From the NCBI GenBank assembly GCA_947567625.1, contig CANONN010000005.1:18032-82031 (forward strand): 64,000 nucleotides of DNA, written 5' to 3'. Positions 1 through 7,313 of this stretch are shown here, one piece after another. Source of the stretch: an uncultured Roseburia sp. (GTDB taxonomy: Bacteria > Bacillota > Clostridia > Lachnospirales > Lachnospiraceae). Made by a program: the position numbers and the translations under genes. The notes below the pieces were generated by a model. The model was not told the origin of the DNA, made no database searches, and saw only the letters and a list, made by a program, of their open reading frames with translations. Positions within the stretch are counted from its first letter, which is position 1. The number at the start of each line of letters is the position of its first letter.

Positions 1-6
1 ATATAC

Positions 7-699
7 ATGTATAATGCCCCCATGCTCCAAAATGAAGAGAATAATATTTCTACCATTATTGATAATGAAATGGATAATATTCTTCGCGACTACTACTTTG
101 AAGAATACATTATCTATATTGATGTGGCGGTCATTGAATATGAGGGGAAAAAATTTATACGAAAAAAGTTTCGCCATACATTTACAGCCAAAACTGTCAA
201 TAAAGATAAAACCATTTTAGAATCGCCCATCAATACTTTCTTAGAACCTCCGTCCGATCATTTAGAAGTGTTTGAATTGGACAAATTTATCATAAATGGA
301 GAAAAGCAGGATGTTTCGGACTGGCAGGTTACCGTGGAAGAAAATAGGGATACCATGCAGCAGTCCTACTCAAAACATTATTCGTTTGACAATATAATCG
401 AACAAAACAAAAAGAAATTTACATTTCATGATAAGATTGACATTGATTTTGAATACCATACCTATGTTGCGATTGACGATATCGTTTATACTTACCAGAT
501 CAGAAAAGCTTGTAAACATTTTTGCATCCATTACAACGCCCCGATGGAATATAAAATTTTGATGGAAGGATTTGGGTTTATGTCTACAGGCAATTCGCAA
601 AGACAGAGAGTGGTGGAAACGGAGACCGGATGTATGTTAAGATTTCTTGACTGGATTCTTCCGGGTAATGGCGCAATTATTGTATTGCAGAAAAGGTAG
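7..699 (+). CDS. Hypothetical protein, probably 5'-truncated by the window edge
   Basis: An ATG at 7 opens 230 codons, but the frame is also open to base 1 and no RBS is visible, so the true start probably lies outside the window. The protein is AT-rich, acidic and without signal peptide or membrane span in the visible part; it looks beta-strand rich. It ends in a hydrophobic segment with the motif WILPGNG about 15 residues from the C-terminus. I do not recognise the family with certainty. A tail of this kind vaguely recalls C-terminal beta domains of membrane-anchored effector proteins, but that is a weak impression and not an assignment. The stop at 697-699 is followed within about 30 bases by the palindromic promoter of a separate small transcription unit. 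Confidence 0.6.
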   Translation: MYNAPMLQNEENNISTIIDNEMDNILRDYYFEEYIIYIDVAVIEYEGKKFIRKKFRHTFTAKTVNKDKTILESPINTFLEPPSDHLEVFELDKFIINGEKQDVSDWQVTVEENRDTMQQSYSKHYSFDNIIEQNKKKFTFHDKIDIDFEYHTYVAIDDIVYTYQIRKACKHFCIHYNAPMEYKILMEGFGFMSTGNSQRQRVVETETGCMLRFLDWILPGNGAIIVLQKR

Positions 700-719
700 T
701 CATTTTACACTGTTTGTAT

Positions 720-742
720 ATATTTGTCAAGTTGACAAATAT
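720..742. promoter_or_regulatory. Perfect 11-bp inverted repeat (operator candidate)
   Basis: Arms ATATTTGTCAA and TTGACAAATAT flank a single G at 731. The right arm contains the -35 hexamer of the promoter at 732-760, so a bound dimeric repressor would block RNA polymerase. The arms are exact, which is unlikely in random AT-rich DNA. The regulator is not identifiable in the window. Confidence 0.7.
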
Positions 743-760
743 TATTGAATATATTATACT
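732..760 (+). promoter_or_regulatory. Strong sigma-A promoter, TTGACA-17-TATACT
   Basis: The -35 is a consensus TTGACA (732-737). The -10 TATACT (755-760) follows a 17-bp spacer. Transcription should start near 767 and read the 19-codon ORF at 801-860 up to the terminator at 929-972, giving an RNA of about 200 nt. Confidence 0.75.
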
Positions 761-800
761 GACCATAACAGAAACGATATTAGGATTAGGAGGGATTTAT

Positions 801-860
801 ATGAGAACAAGATATGGTGACGTTGTATATCCGATCGGATATGGCGAGAAAAACTGGTAA
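801..860 (+). CDS. 19-residue peptide ORF of unknown function
   Basis: The ORF has an ATG, 19 codons and TAA, preceded by AGGAGGG at 788-794 with 6-base spacing. The peptide, MRTRYGDVVYPIGYGEKNW, is polar and aromatic-rich, lacks a hydrophobic toxin-like segment and ends in Trp. Three things support it as real: a consensus promoter, an ideal RBS, and a terminator closely downstream. The reading frame stays open for roughly 29 codons after the TAA, so a decayed longer gene is an alternative. Other possibilities are a signalling peptide, a RiPP precursor or a leader peptide. No modifying enzyme or receptor lies nearby. Confidence 0.45.
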   Translation: MRTRYGDVVYPIGYGEKNW

Positions 861-928
861 GATTTACTTTATATGTCAATTTATATAGTAGTAAATACAA
901 TTCAACCGAACAAAATATTTAACCTATC

Positions 929-972
929 AGAGCAGGAGAAACGATTTTAGTTTGATCTTCTGCTCTTTTATT
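929..972 (+). terminator. Rho-independent terminator of the small ORF unit
   Basis: The stem AGAGCAGGAG (929-938) pairs with CTTCTGCTCT (957-966) with one G-U pair, and is followed by a TTTTATT tract. It closes the unit started by the promoter at 732-760. Confidence 0.7.
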
Positions 973-1252
973 GTGCAAAAACAGAACGGGAATTCGGGTG
1001 ATTTGGCGGTTGAAAAAAAGCGGAAATTGTGATACTCTGTAAAAGTATATCTATACATATTATATCTATACATATTTTTGGGTTTCAGTACGAACCGGAA
1101 AGAGCAGTATTGTGCTATCATACATAATTACAGCTTTCCACAGATCTGTGTGCGCATGTCGCACAGGACTCCTTTTGGCGGTGTGAAGCAATAGGAGGGA
1201 GCGGTAAGAACAAAGCAAATGAAAATGCTTAAAATTAAGGAGATAACAGAAC
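973..1252 (+). promoter_or_regulatory. Leader region of pyrE with candidate promoter and two hairpins
   Basis: A plausible promoter is TTGAAA (1010-1015) and an extended -10 TGTGATACT (1028-1036) with a short 15-bp spacer. The leader then holds the palindrome CACAGATCTGTG (about 1139-1150) and a stem-loop TGTGCG/CGCACA just after it. I see no convincing PyrR-binding loop or attenuator terminator. The pyrE RBS is AAGGAG at 1236-1241. Confidence 0.35.
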
Positions 1253-1930
1253 ATGGAACAATACAAACAGGAATTTATTGAATTTATGGTGGAGAGTGAT
1301 GTCTTAAAATTCGGGGAGTTTACCCTCAAAAGCGGCAGAAAATCTCCTTTCTTTATGAACGCGGGCGCTTATGTCACCGGCAGCCAGCTGATGCGTCTCG
1401 GGGAATATTATGCGCGGGCGATTTATGAGCGCTACGGGGCGGATTTTGATGTGCTGTTTGGGCCGGCGTACAAGGGGATTCCGCTTTCCGTGGCCGCAAC
1501 GATCGCATTTTCCAGATTATACGGAAAGGAGATCCGCTATTGCTCCAACCGCAAGGAGGCGAAAGATCACGGCGATGCAGGCATCTTACTGGGAAGCAAA
1601 ATAAAAGACGGGGACCGTGTCGTCATTATCGAGGACGTCACCACCTCCGGCAAGTCGATCGAAGAGACATTTCCGATCGTAAAGGCGCAGGGAGACGTTA
1701 CCATTTTAGGGCTTATGGTTTCGTTAAACCGCATGGAGAAGGGGCTTGGCGGGGAGAAGAGCGCACTCGAGGAGATCAGGGAAAAATACGGCTTTGACGC
1801 CAATGCAATTGTTACGATGGAGGAGGTTGTGGAACATCTGTACAATCGCCCATGCCAGGGGCGCGTTGTCATCAATGATGAAATCAAAGCTGCAATTGAC
1901 GAATATTATAAGCAGTATGGCTGCAATTAG
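1253..1930 (+). CDS. pyrE: Orotate phosphoribosyltransferase
   Basis: It converts orotate and PRPP to OMP, the fifth step of UMP synthesis, in the cytoplasm. The 225-residue length fits the family. The PRPP-binding signature VVIIEDVTTSGKS lies at about residues 123-135. Near the N-terminus are F-T-L-K-S-G-R-K-S-P-F-F, typical of PyrE, and the G-P-A-Y-K-G-I-P-L loop at about 70-78. The gene stands without other pyr genes in this window and overlaps the next gene by 14 bases, suggesting a shared transcript. Confidence 0.95.
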   Translation: MEQYKQEFIEFMVESDVLKFGEFTLKSGRKSPFFMNAGAYVTGSQLMRLGEYYARAIYERYGADFDVLFGPAYKGIPLSVAATIAFSRLYGKEIRYCSNRKEAKDHGDAGILLGSKIKDGDRVVIIEDVTTSGKSIEETFPIVKAQGDVTILGLMVSLNRMEKGLGGEKSALEEIREKYGFDANAIVTMEEVVEHLYNRPCQGRVVINDEIKAAIDEYYKQYGCN

Positions 1931-2375
1931 AAAAAAGCGGGTGCTGGCCGGCATCCTGTTTGCCGCATATCTGATTGTGCTCTGCTATTTTCTCTTTTTC
2001 TCGGAGGAGATGGGAAGGACATACAGTGAGAGACAATATCATTACAACCTGGTTCCATTCAAGGAAATCTGGCGATTCCTACACTATTGGAAAAAGCTTG
2101 GAATCGGGGTTGTCCTGATGAATATTGTGGGAAATGTCGCGGCCTTTGTGCCGTATGGCACTTTTCTGCCGATTTTTTCTAAACGGGCGAGAAGTTTCTG
2201 GCGCACAACGCTGCTGGGATTTGATTTCAGCCTCTGCGTGGAGCTGGTGCAGCTCGTCTCAAAAGTGGGCAGCTTTGATGTGGATGACCTTTTGCTCAAC
2301 ACCATCGGCGCCGCATGCGGATATGCCGTGTATTACAGTTATATCCACCGGAAAAAACGCGGGAAAGATAAATGA
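1917..2375 (+). CDS. VanZ-like family membrane protein
   Basis: The start is taken at ATG 1917, inside the end of pyrE, giving 152 residues. Open frame upstream lies within pyrE and has no RBS-supported start. Four hydrophobic segments are visible, at about 10-28, 60-80, 95-115 and 122-137. The family marks are Y-N-L-V-P-F near residue 43, N-I-V-G-N followed by F-V-P-Y-G, E-L-V-Q, and D-V-D-D-L-L-L-N-T-I-G. VanZ of Tn1546 gives low teicoplanin resistance, but chromosomal homologues are mostly uncharacterised; I infer only a membrane location. Confidence 0.85.
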   Translation: MAAIRKKRVLAGILFAAYLIVLCYFLFFSEEMGRTYSERQYHYNLVPFKEIWRFLHYWKKLGIGVVLMNIVGNVAAFVPYGTFLPIFSKRARSFWRTTLLGFDFSLCVELVQLVSKVGSFDVDDLLLNTIGAACGYAVYYSYIHRKKRGKDK

Positions 2376-2416
2376 TTTTATGACAAAATAGATATACTAA
2401 CGAGGAGGGAAAACAG

Positions 2417-2740
2417 CTGGCACGTCGTAGAAGAGGTTACAAGTTTACAGAAAAAAAGCAGTCTGTGCGGGGGATTTTTTCGTTTATTCTGGCGTGTATT
2501 TCCGCGGGCATTTTTGCCGCGGTGGTGTGGTGCGCTTACCGGAGCCGGGGAAGTGTGAATCTTTATCTGGGAAGCGCCGGAGTTGCGTCGATGTTATTAG
2601 GCGTTTTGGCTTTTGTGCTCGCGATTATGAGTCTTCGGGAAGAGAATTCCTTTAAAATTTTCCCCTACCTTGCCACATTATCCTCTTTTTTGGTGACGGG
2701 GGTGTGGATTGCCTTATATGTGGTGGGATTCTTATTATAG
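2417..2740 (+). CDS. Small membrane protein (DUF6142-like), CTG start
   Basis: A GTG at 2465 has no RBS, whereas GAGGAGGGA at 2402-2410 sits 6 bases before a CTG at 2417. From there the protein (107 residues) begins M-A-R-R-R-R-G-Y-K-F-T-E-K-K, a polar N-terminus I know from a small Lachnospiraceae family (DUF6142, name from memory). Three hydrophobic helices follow, at about residues 20-38, 46-66 and 80-104. Function is unknown. It sits between the VanZ-like gene and the aminopeptidase gene. Confidence 0.7.
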   Translation: MARRRRGYKFTEKKQSVRGIFSFILACISAGIFAAVVWCAYRSRGSVNLYLGSAGVASMLLGVLAFVLAIMSLREENSFKIFPYLATLSSFLVTGVWIALYVVGFLL

Positions 2741-2798
2741 GAAACGACAAATAAAGTTTTTGTTGTAAACAATAAAATCATGGACAGGAAGGGTCTAT

Positions 2799-4814
2799 AT
2801 GGGATATCAGGACATATACAGGGAGACGAACGAGGCGACGGAGGAGCGGTTTGCGCTGGCGTGCGGACGTATCGAAGAGATGGGACGCGAAGCGGTGGCG
2901 GCGGGAGCCCTTGGCGAATATTTTCGTTCAGCGGCTGTGTTGTGCGGCAGGCTTGCAGAAATTTATCGTAAGAAGTTGGACGGTTCCCTGGCAGGGTGCA
3001 GCCAAACGCAGTTGGAGCAGTGGAATGAGGCGCTCTATGCAGAGATCGCAGAGAAAGAAAAGTACGAACAAAGTTTTGCGAATCCCGCTTACGCGGTGCA
3101 GCGGCTTGGCCAGCTTGGAAAGGCGCTCTCGCTTCTTTACGCGCATCTCAGAGGCGGCATCCGAAGCGCGTTTCTCGGCAACGGGCAGAGACTTACGATC
3201 GCGTTTGAACTGCTGATTGAGAGTTACAATTGTTTGGAAAACGGGGAAGAGGAGGAAGTTAGGGCTGCGATCTGTTCTTATTTTCACGATTACAGCGAGA
3301 TCTTCGAGGAAGAAAATATTCGTCGGCTGATTGATGCCGGGGAGGATTTCGAGTCAAGTATCGTCATGGAGGCAGATCTTGCCGATCTTCGTTATCTCTA
3401 TTTCTATGGCGCCTTTATCGGGGAAAATGAGCGCCGAACGGCAGCGTTTTTTAGATCTCTTTCCGAGGAAGAGATCGTAAAAATGGCGGACACGTTTACA
3501 GAGGGATACCGCATCGGTTTTGAAGTGACAGGGAAAGACCTGGGGAAAAAGAAAACGGCGCAGATTCGCTATCCGATCGGTTTTGAGCGCATGGTGCGCC
3601 GGGCGGTTGAGAATCTGCAAAAGCTTGGCCTGAAAGCGACGATGTCCGCGCAGAGCGTGTCGCCGAACCGGCAGTACGACTATGACCATAAAGAAGACCG
3701 CGCCTACTATTTTGACAAGGCTTATGTGGAGCGCTGCCTCGAAGTAAAACGGGCATATTTTGAGGAAAACAAAAAAATGGCCGCCGGACACGCGGGTCCT
3801 GCGGTGATCGAGGTGTTTGGGGAGAAACCCTTTGCTCCGAAACAGAAAAAAGAGGCGATCCGCTACAGCGGGAAACAACAGCAGCTGCGCGTCTATGAGA
3901 TGGGGGCGGCGGGACAGCTGACGAACCAATATATCAAAGGGGATGAGCGCAGCTTTACGATCATTGCCTTTCCGTTACCGGAGATTGGCAGCCGGTATGA
4001 GGAAATCTTCCGGGAGACCATGAAGATCAATACGCTCGACTATAATCTGTACCGCGACATGCAGCAGAAAATCATCGACGTGCTCGATTCGGCGGAGCGT
4101 GTGCATATTACCGGCAGAAACGGAAACAAGACGGATTTGTATGTAAAGATTTATCCGCTTGCGGACAGAGCGAAGGAGACGGCGTTTGAAAACTGTGTGG
4201 CGGACGTCAATATTCCGGTCGGGGAAGTATTTACCTCCCCGGTGCTCTCCGGAACATCTGGGACGCTGTTTGTCAGTCAGGTTTATTTGAACGGCCTTTG
4301 TTTTAAGAATCTTGAGATTGATTTTAAGGACGGTAAGACGACGGATTATACATGCACAAATTTTGAAAGTGAGGAGGAAAACAGGCAGTATATCAGGGAT
4401 AATGTGCTGATGCACCACGATATGCTGCCGATGGGAGAATTTGCCATCGGCACCAACACGACGGCGTACCGGATGGCCAGGGATTATCAGATTGCGGACA
4501 AGCTGCCGATTTTGATTGCCGAAAAAACAGGTCCGCACTTTGCGGTGGGCGACACCTGCTACAGCCATGAGGAGGAATTGACGACCTACAATCCTGACGG
4601 CAAGGCGATTGTGGCGCGGGCAAACGAGATATCCATGCAGTATAAGACAGATGCGGAACATGCATATTTTAACTGCCACACCGATATCACGATACCGTAT
4701 GACGAGCTTGACCGGGTGACGGCGCTGCGTGCGGATGGAAGCAGCGAGGATATTATCGCGGCGGGCAGATTTGTTCTGCCGGGGACGGAAGAATTGAACC
4801 GTCCGTTTGATTAA
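2799..4814 (+). CDS. M29-family metallo-aminopeptidase with N-terminal extension
   Basis: This is a cytoplasmic leucyl-type aminopeptidase. The C-terminal two thirds carry the M29 (AmpS/PepS) metal-site motifs in order: E476 in V-G-E-V-F-T-S-P, E547 in M-G-E-F-A-I-G-T-N, H580 in E-K-T-G-P-H-F-A-V-G, Y588, and H627/D629 in C-H-T-D. M29 enzymes are usually about 410 residues. This one has 671, because a mostly helical region of roughly 250 residues precedes the peptidase fold. Long forms of this kind occur in Clostridia. The extension has no recognised motif and may serve oligomerisation or gating (inference). Confidence 0.88.
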   Translation: MGYQDIYRETNEATEERFALACGRIEEMGREAVAAGALGEYFRSAAVLCGRLAEIYRKKLDGSLAGCSQTQLEQWNEALYAEIAEKEKYEQSFANPAYAVQRLGQLGKALSLLYAHLRGGIRSAFLGNGQRLTIAFELLIESYNCLENGEEEEVRAAICSYFHDYSEIFEEENIRRLIDAGEDFESSIVMEADLADLRYLYFYGAFIGENERRTAAFFRSLSEEEIVKMADTFTEGYRIGFEVTGKDLGKKKTAQIRYPIGFERMVRRAVENLQKLGLKATMSAQSVSPNRQYDYDHKEDRAYYFDKAYVERCLEVKRAYFEENKKMAAGHAGPAVIEVFGEKPFAPKQKKEAIRYSGKQQQLRVYEMGAAGQLTNQYIKGDERSFTIIAFPLPEIGSRYEEIFRETMKINTLDYNLYRDMQQKIIDVLDSAERVHITGRNGNKTDLYVKIYPLADRAKETAFENCVADVNIPVGEVFTSPVLSGTSGTLFVSQVYLNGLCFKNLEIDFKDGKTTDYTCTNFESEEENRQYIRDNVLMHHDMLPMGEFAIGTNTTAYRMARDYQIADKLPILIAEKTGPHFAVGDTCYSHEEELTTYNPDGKAIVARANEISMQYKTDAEHAYFNCHTDITIPYDELDRVTALRADGSSEDIIAAGRFVLPGTEELNRPFD

Positions 4815-4920
4815 GAGTAAGTAATGGGTGAAAGACAGCGCAGGGAAGAGACAGAATAAAAATCATAGATAAGTGTATGTGCGGCGAAATTTGCAGGCGC
4901 ATCAAGAATGGAGGGATAAT

Positions 4921-5427
4921 ATGGCACAAGTGGGAATTGTGATGGGCAGTGATTCGGATATGCCGGTTATGGCGAAGGCGGCGGATATTTTAGAGGAATT
5001 GGGTGTCTCGTATGAGATGACGATTATTTCCGCCCACAGGGAGCCGGATGTTTTTTTTGAGTATGCCAAATCTGCGGAGGAGAAGGGGTTTCAGGTGATC
5101 ATTGCCGGTGCGGGCATGGCGGCGCATCTGCCGGGTATGTGCGCGGCGATCTTTCCGATGCCGGTGATCGGTATTCCGATGCACACGACATCGCTGGGCG
5201 GCAGGGATTCCCTGTACTCGATTGTACAGATGCCTTCGGGGATACCGGTAGCCACGGTGGCGATCAACGGCGGAGCGAACGCCGGCCTTTTGGCGGCAAA
5301 GATACTGGCGACTTCCGACGCACAGTTATTGCAGCGGGTAAAGGATTATGCAAAGAACTTAAAAGAACAGGTGCAGGCCAAAGACGCCAGGTTACAGGAA
5401 GTGGGATATAAAAATTACACAAAATAG
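4921..5427 (+). CDS. purE: N5-carboxyaminoimidazole ribonucleotide mutase
   Basis: It converts N5-CAIR to CAIR in de novo purine synthesis. The start is ATG 4921 behind GGAGGG. The protein has 168 residues with G-S-D-S-D at 9-13, S-A-H-R-E-P at 37-42 with the conserved His, and a G-M-A-A-H-L-P-G loop near 70. It is the first gene of the purE-M-N-D cluster. No purine riboswitch is visible in the 106 bases upstream. Confidence 0.95.
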   Translation: MAQVGIVMGSDSDMPVMAKAADILEELGVSYEMTIISAHREPDVFFEYAKSAEEKGFQVIIAGAGMAAHLPGMCAAIFPMPVIGIPMHTTSLGGRDSLYSIVQMPSGIPVATVAINGGANAGLLAAKILATSDAQLLQRVKDYAKNLKEQVQAKDARLQEVGYKNYTK

Positions 5428-5436
5428 CTGCTGCAA

Positions 5437-5500
5437 GGTTTGTGTCTGCGCGCACTTGGCACAAACTTGATATGCGCAAAAAACGTGCGCAGAAATGAGG
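5437..5500 (+). repeat. Structured intergenic repeat element, copy 1 (before purM)
   Basis: TTTGTGTCTGCGCGC (5439-5453) and CACAAACTTGATATGCGCAA (5459-5478) closely match the copy at 35375-35430. The element folds as TTTGTG/CACAAA and then TGCGCA...TGCGCA, and ends in the purM RBS (AATGAGG). It lies exactly between the purE stop and the purM start. Confidence 0.7.
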
Positions 5501-5505
5501 ATACT

Positions 5506-6531
5506 ATGGATTATAAGAATTCCGGAGTGGATATTGAAGCCGGGTACAAGTCGGTGGAACTGATGAAAAAATATGTGCAGGGCACGATGCGTCCAGAGGT
5601 TTTAGGCGGTCTTGGCGGATTTTCCGGCGCGTTTTCGATGAAATCGTTTATGAATATGGAAAATCCGACGCTGGTGTCCGGCACGGACGGGTGCGGCACC
5701 AAGGTAAAGCTGGCGTTTTTGCTGGATAAGCACGATACGATCGGTATCGACTGTGTGGCCATGTGCGTCAACGATATCGCCTGTGCGGGCGGCGAGCCGT
5801 TGTTTTTCCTGGACTATATCGCCTGCGGCAAGAATTATCCAGAAAAGATTGCCACGATTGTCAGCGGCGTGGCCGAGGGGTGTAAGCAGGCGGGATGCGC
5901 CTTGATCGGCGGGGAGACTGCGGAGCATCCGGGACTGATGCCGGAGGATGAGTATGATCTGGCGGGATTTTCCGTCGGTATTGTGGATGAAAAAGATATC
6001 ATAACAGGCGCCGATCTGCAGGCCGGCGACGCGCTGATCGGCATAGCCTCCTCGGGCGTACACTCCAACGGCTTTTCGCTGGTGAGAAAGATCTTTACGA
6101 TGGACAGACCGACGCTTGATACATATCACGACGAGCTTGGAAAAACCTTGGGAGAGGCGCTTTTGGCGCCGACCAAGATTTATGTCAAAGCGTTAAAGAG
6201 CATAAAGGAAGCCGGCGTGCGCGTGCGGGCGTGCAGCCATATTACGGGCGGCGGTTTTTACGAGAATGTGCCGCGTATGCTGCCGGAGGGACGTCATGCC
6301 GTAATCAAAAAAGACAGCTATGAGGTTCCGGCGATCTTTCAGATGATGGCGCGCGAGGGCAAGGTCGAGGAAAAGATGATGTACAACACATACAACATGG
6401 GTCTTGGCATGGTGCTTGCGGTTGCCCCGTCTGATGTGGACAAGACGATGGAAGCCATCCGTGCGGCCGGCGAGACGCCCTATCAGATCGGTGAGATCAC
6501 AGAGGGAGACAAAGGGGTGACCTTATGTTAA
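5506..6531 (+). CDS. purM: Phosphoribosylformylglycinamidine cyclo-ligase (AIR synthetase)
   Basis: ATP-dependent closure of FGAM to AIR, the fifth step of purine synthesis. The 341 residues begin at ATG 5506 (M-D-Y-K-N-S-G-V-D), the classic PurM N-terminus. Family motifs include S-G-T-D-G-C-G-T-K (about 58-66), an F-F-L-D-Y-I-A-C-G-K stretch, L-I-G-G-E-T-A-E-H-P-G and the glycine-rich H-I-T-G-G-G-F segment. Open frame extends upstream to 5440, but that part is the repeat element. The stop overlaps the purN start by 7 bases. Confidence 0.96.
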   Translation: MDYKNSGVDIEAGYKSVELMKKYVQGTMRPEVLGGLGGFSGAFSMKSFMNMENPTLVSGTDGCGTKVKLAFLLDKHDTIGIDCVAMCVNDIACAGGEPLFFLDYIACGKNYPEKIATIVSGVAEGCKQAGCALIGGETAEHPGLMPEDEYDLAGFSVGIVDEKDIITGADLQAGDALIGIASSGVHSNGFSLVRKIFTMDRPTLDTYHDELGKTLGEALLAPTKIYVKALKSIKEAGVRVRACSHITGGGFYENVPRMLPEGRHAVIKKDSYEVPAIFQMMAREGKVEEKMMYNTYNMGLGMVLAVAPSDVDKTMEAIRAAGETPYQIGEITEGDKGVTLC

Positions 6532-7148
6532 AGCTTGCGGTTCTTGTATCTGGCGGCGGCACCAATCTTCAGGCAATTTTGGACGCAATGGACAGGGGAG
6601 AGATCACGAACGCCGGAGTGGAAGTGGTCATCAGCAACAACCGTAATGCGTATGCCTTAGAGCGCGCGAAGAAGCATGGCATTGATGCGCTTAGCATCTC
6701 GCCCAGAGATTATGGCGACCGCGGTGCGTTTCATCAGGCTCTGCTTCAGACGCTGGATTCGTATGGAGTGGATTTGGTGGTTCTGGCCGGATATCTGGTA
6801 GTGATTCCGGGGGAGATGATCGCCAAATACCGCAATCGCATCATCAACGTTCATCCGTCGCTGATTCCGTCGTTTTGCGGCACCGGTTATTATGGTTTAA
6901 AAGTGCACGAGGCAGCGCTCGCCCGCGGGGTCACAGTGACCGGGGCTACCGTACATTTTGTGGATGAGGGAACCGATACGGGGCCTATCATTTTGCAGAA
7001 AGCCGTCGAAGTGCATAAGGGGGATACTCCCGAAATCCTGCAGAGGCGTGTGATGGAGCAGGCGGAGTGGGTGATACTGCCCAGGGCGATTGATTTGATT
7101 GCCAATGATAAGGTGAATGTGGAGGATGGCAGGGTTGTGATTGCGTAG
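6525..7148 (+). CDS. purN: Phosphoribosylglycinamide formyltransferase
   Basis: It transfers the formyl group of 10-formyl-THF to GAR. The 207 residues fit PurN. Visible motifs are V-S-G-G-G-T-N-L-Q-A near 8-17, the catalytic-site run I-N-V-H-P-S-L-I-P-S-F with its Asn and His at about residues 107-109, and H-F-V-D-E-G-T-D-T-G-P-I with the conserved Asp. The start codon lies inside the end of purM (ATGTTAA overlap), a sign of translational coupling. Confidence 0.96.
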   Translation: MLKLAVLVSGGGTNLQAILDAMDRGEITNAGVEVVISNNRNAYALERAKKHGIDALSISPRDYGDRGAFHQALLQTLDSYGVDLVVLAGYLVVIPGEMIAKYRNRIINVHPSLIPSFCGTGYYGLKVHEAALARGVTVTGATVHFVDEGTDTGPIILQKAVEVHKGDTPEILQRRVMEQAEWVILPRAIDLIANDKVNVEDGRVVIA

Positions 7149-7313
7149 CTTTTTTCAAAGGCGAATATTCAAAAGGCCAGATGTTGTTGCGGTTTTGCCG
7201 ATTGTATTGCTATATTCTAAACGAACCGTTATTACAGATAGGATTGGCATTGTCAGGGGGCAGGATTTGTATGATGATAATTATGATTTTTGAGGAAAAA
7301 GAGAGGATAGAAC

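Noticed and set aside
973-1252. PyrR-dependent attenuator before pyrE
   Set aside because: Hairpins exist, but neither the PyrR-binding loop sequence nor a leader terminator with T run is visible.
1746-1916. Extended N-terminus for the VanZ-like protein
   Set aside because: The extra 57 residues overlap pyrE, are arginine-rich frame-shadow sequence and lack an RBS; ATG 1917 gives the family's normal start.
4815-4920. Purine riboswitch before purE
   Set aside because: No conserved purine-aptamer loops or stems could be traced.
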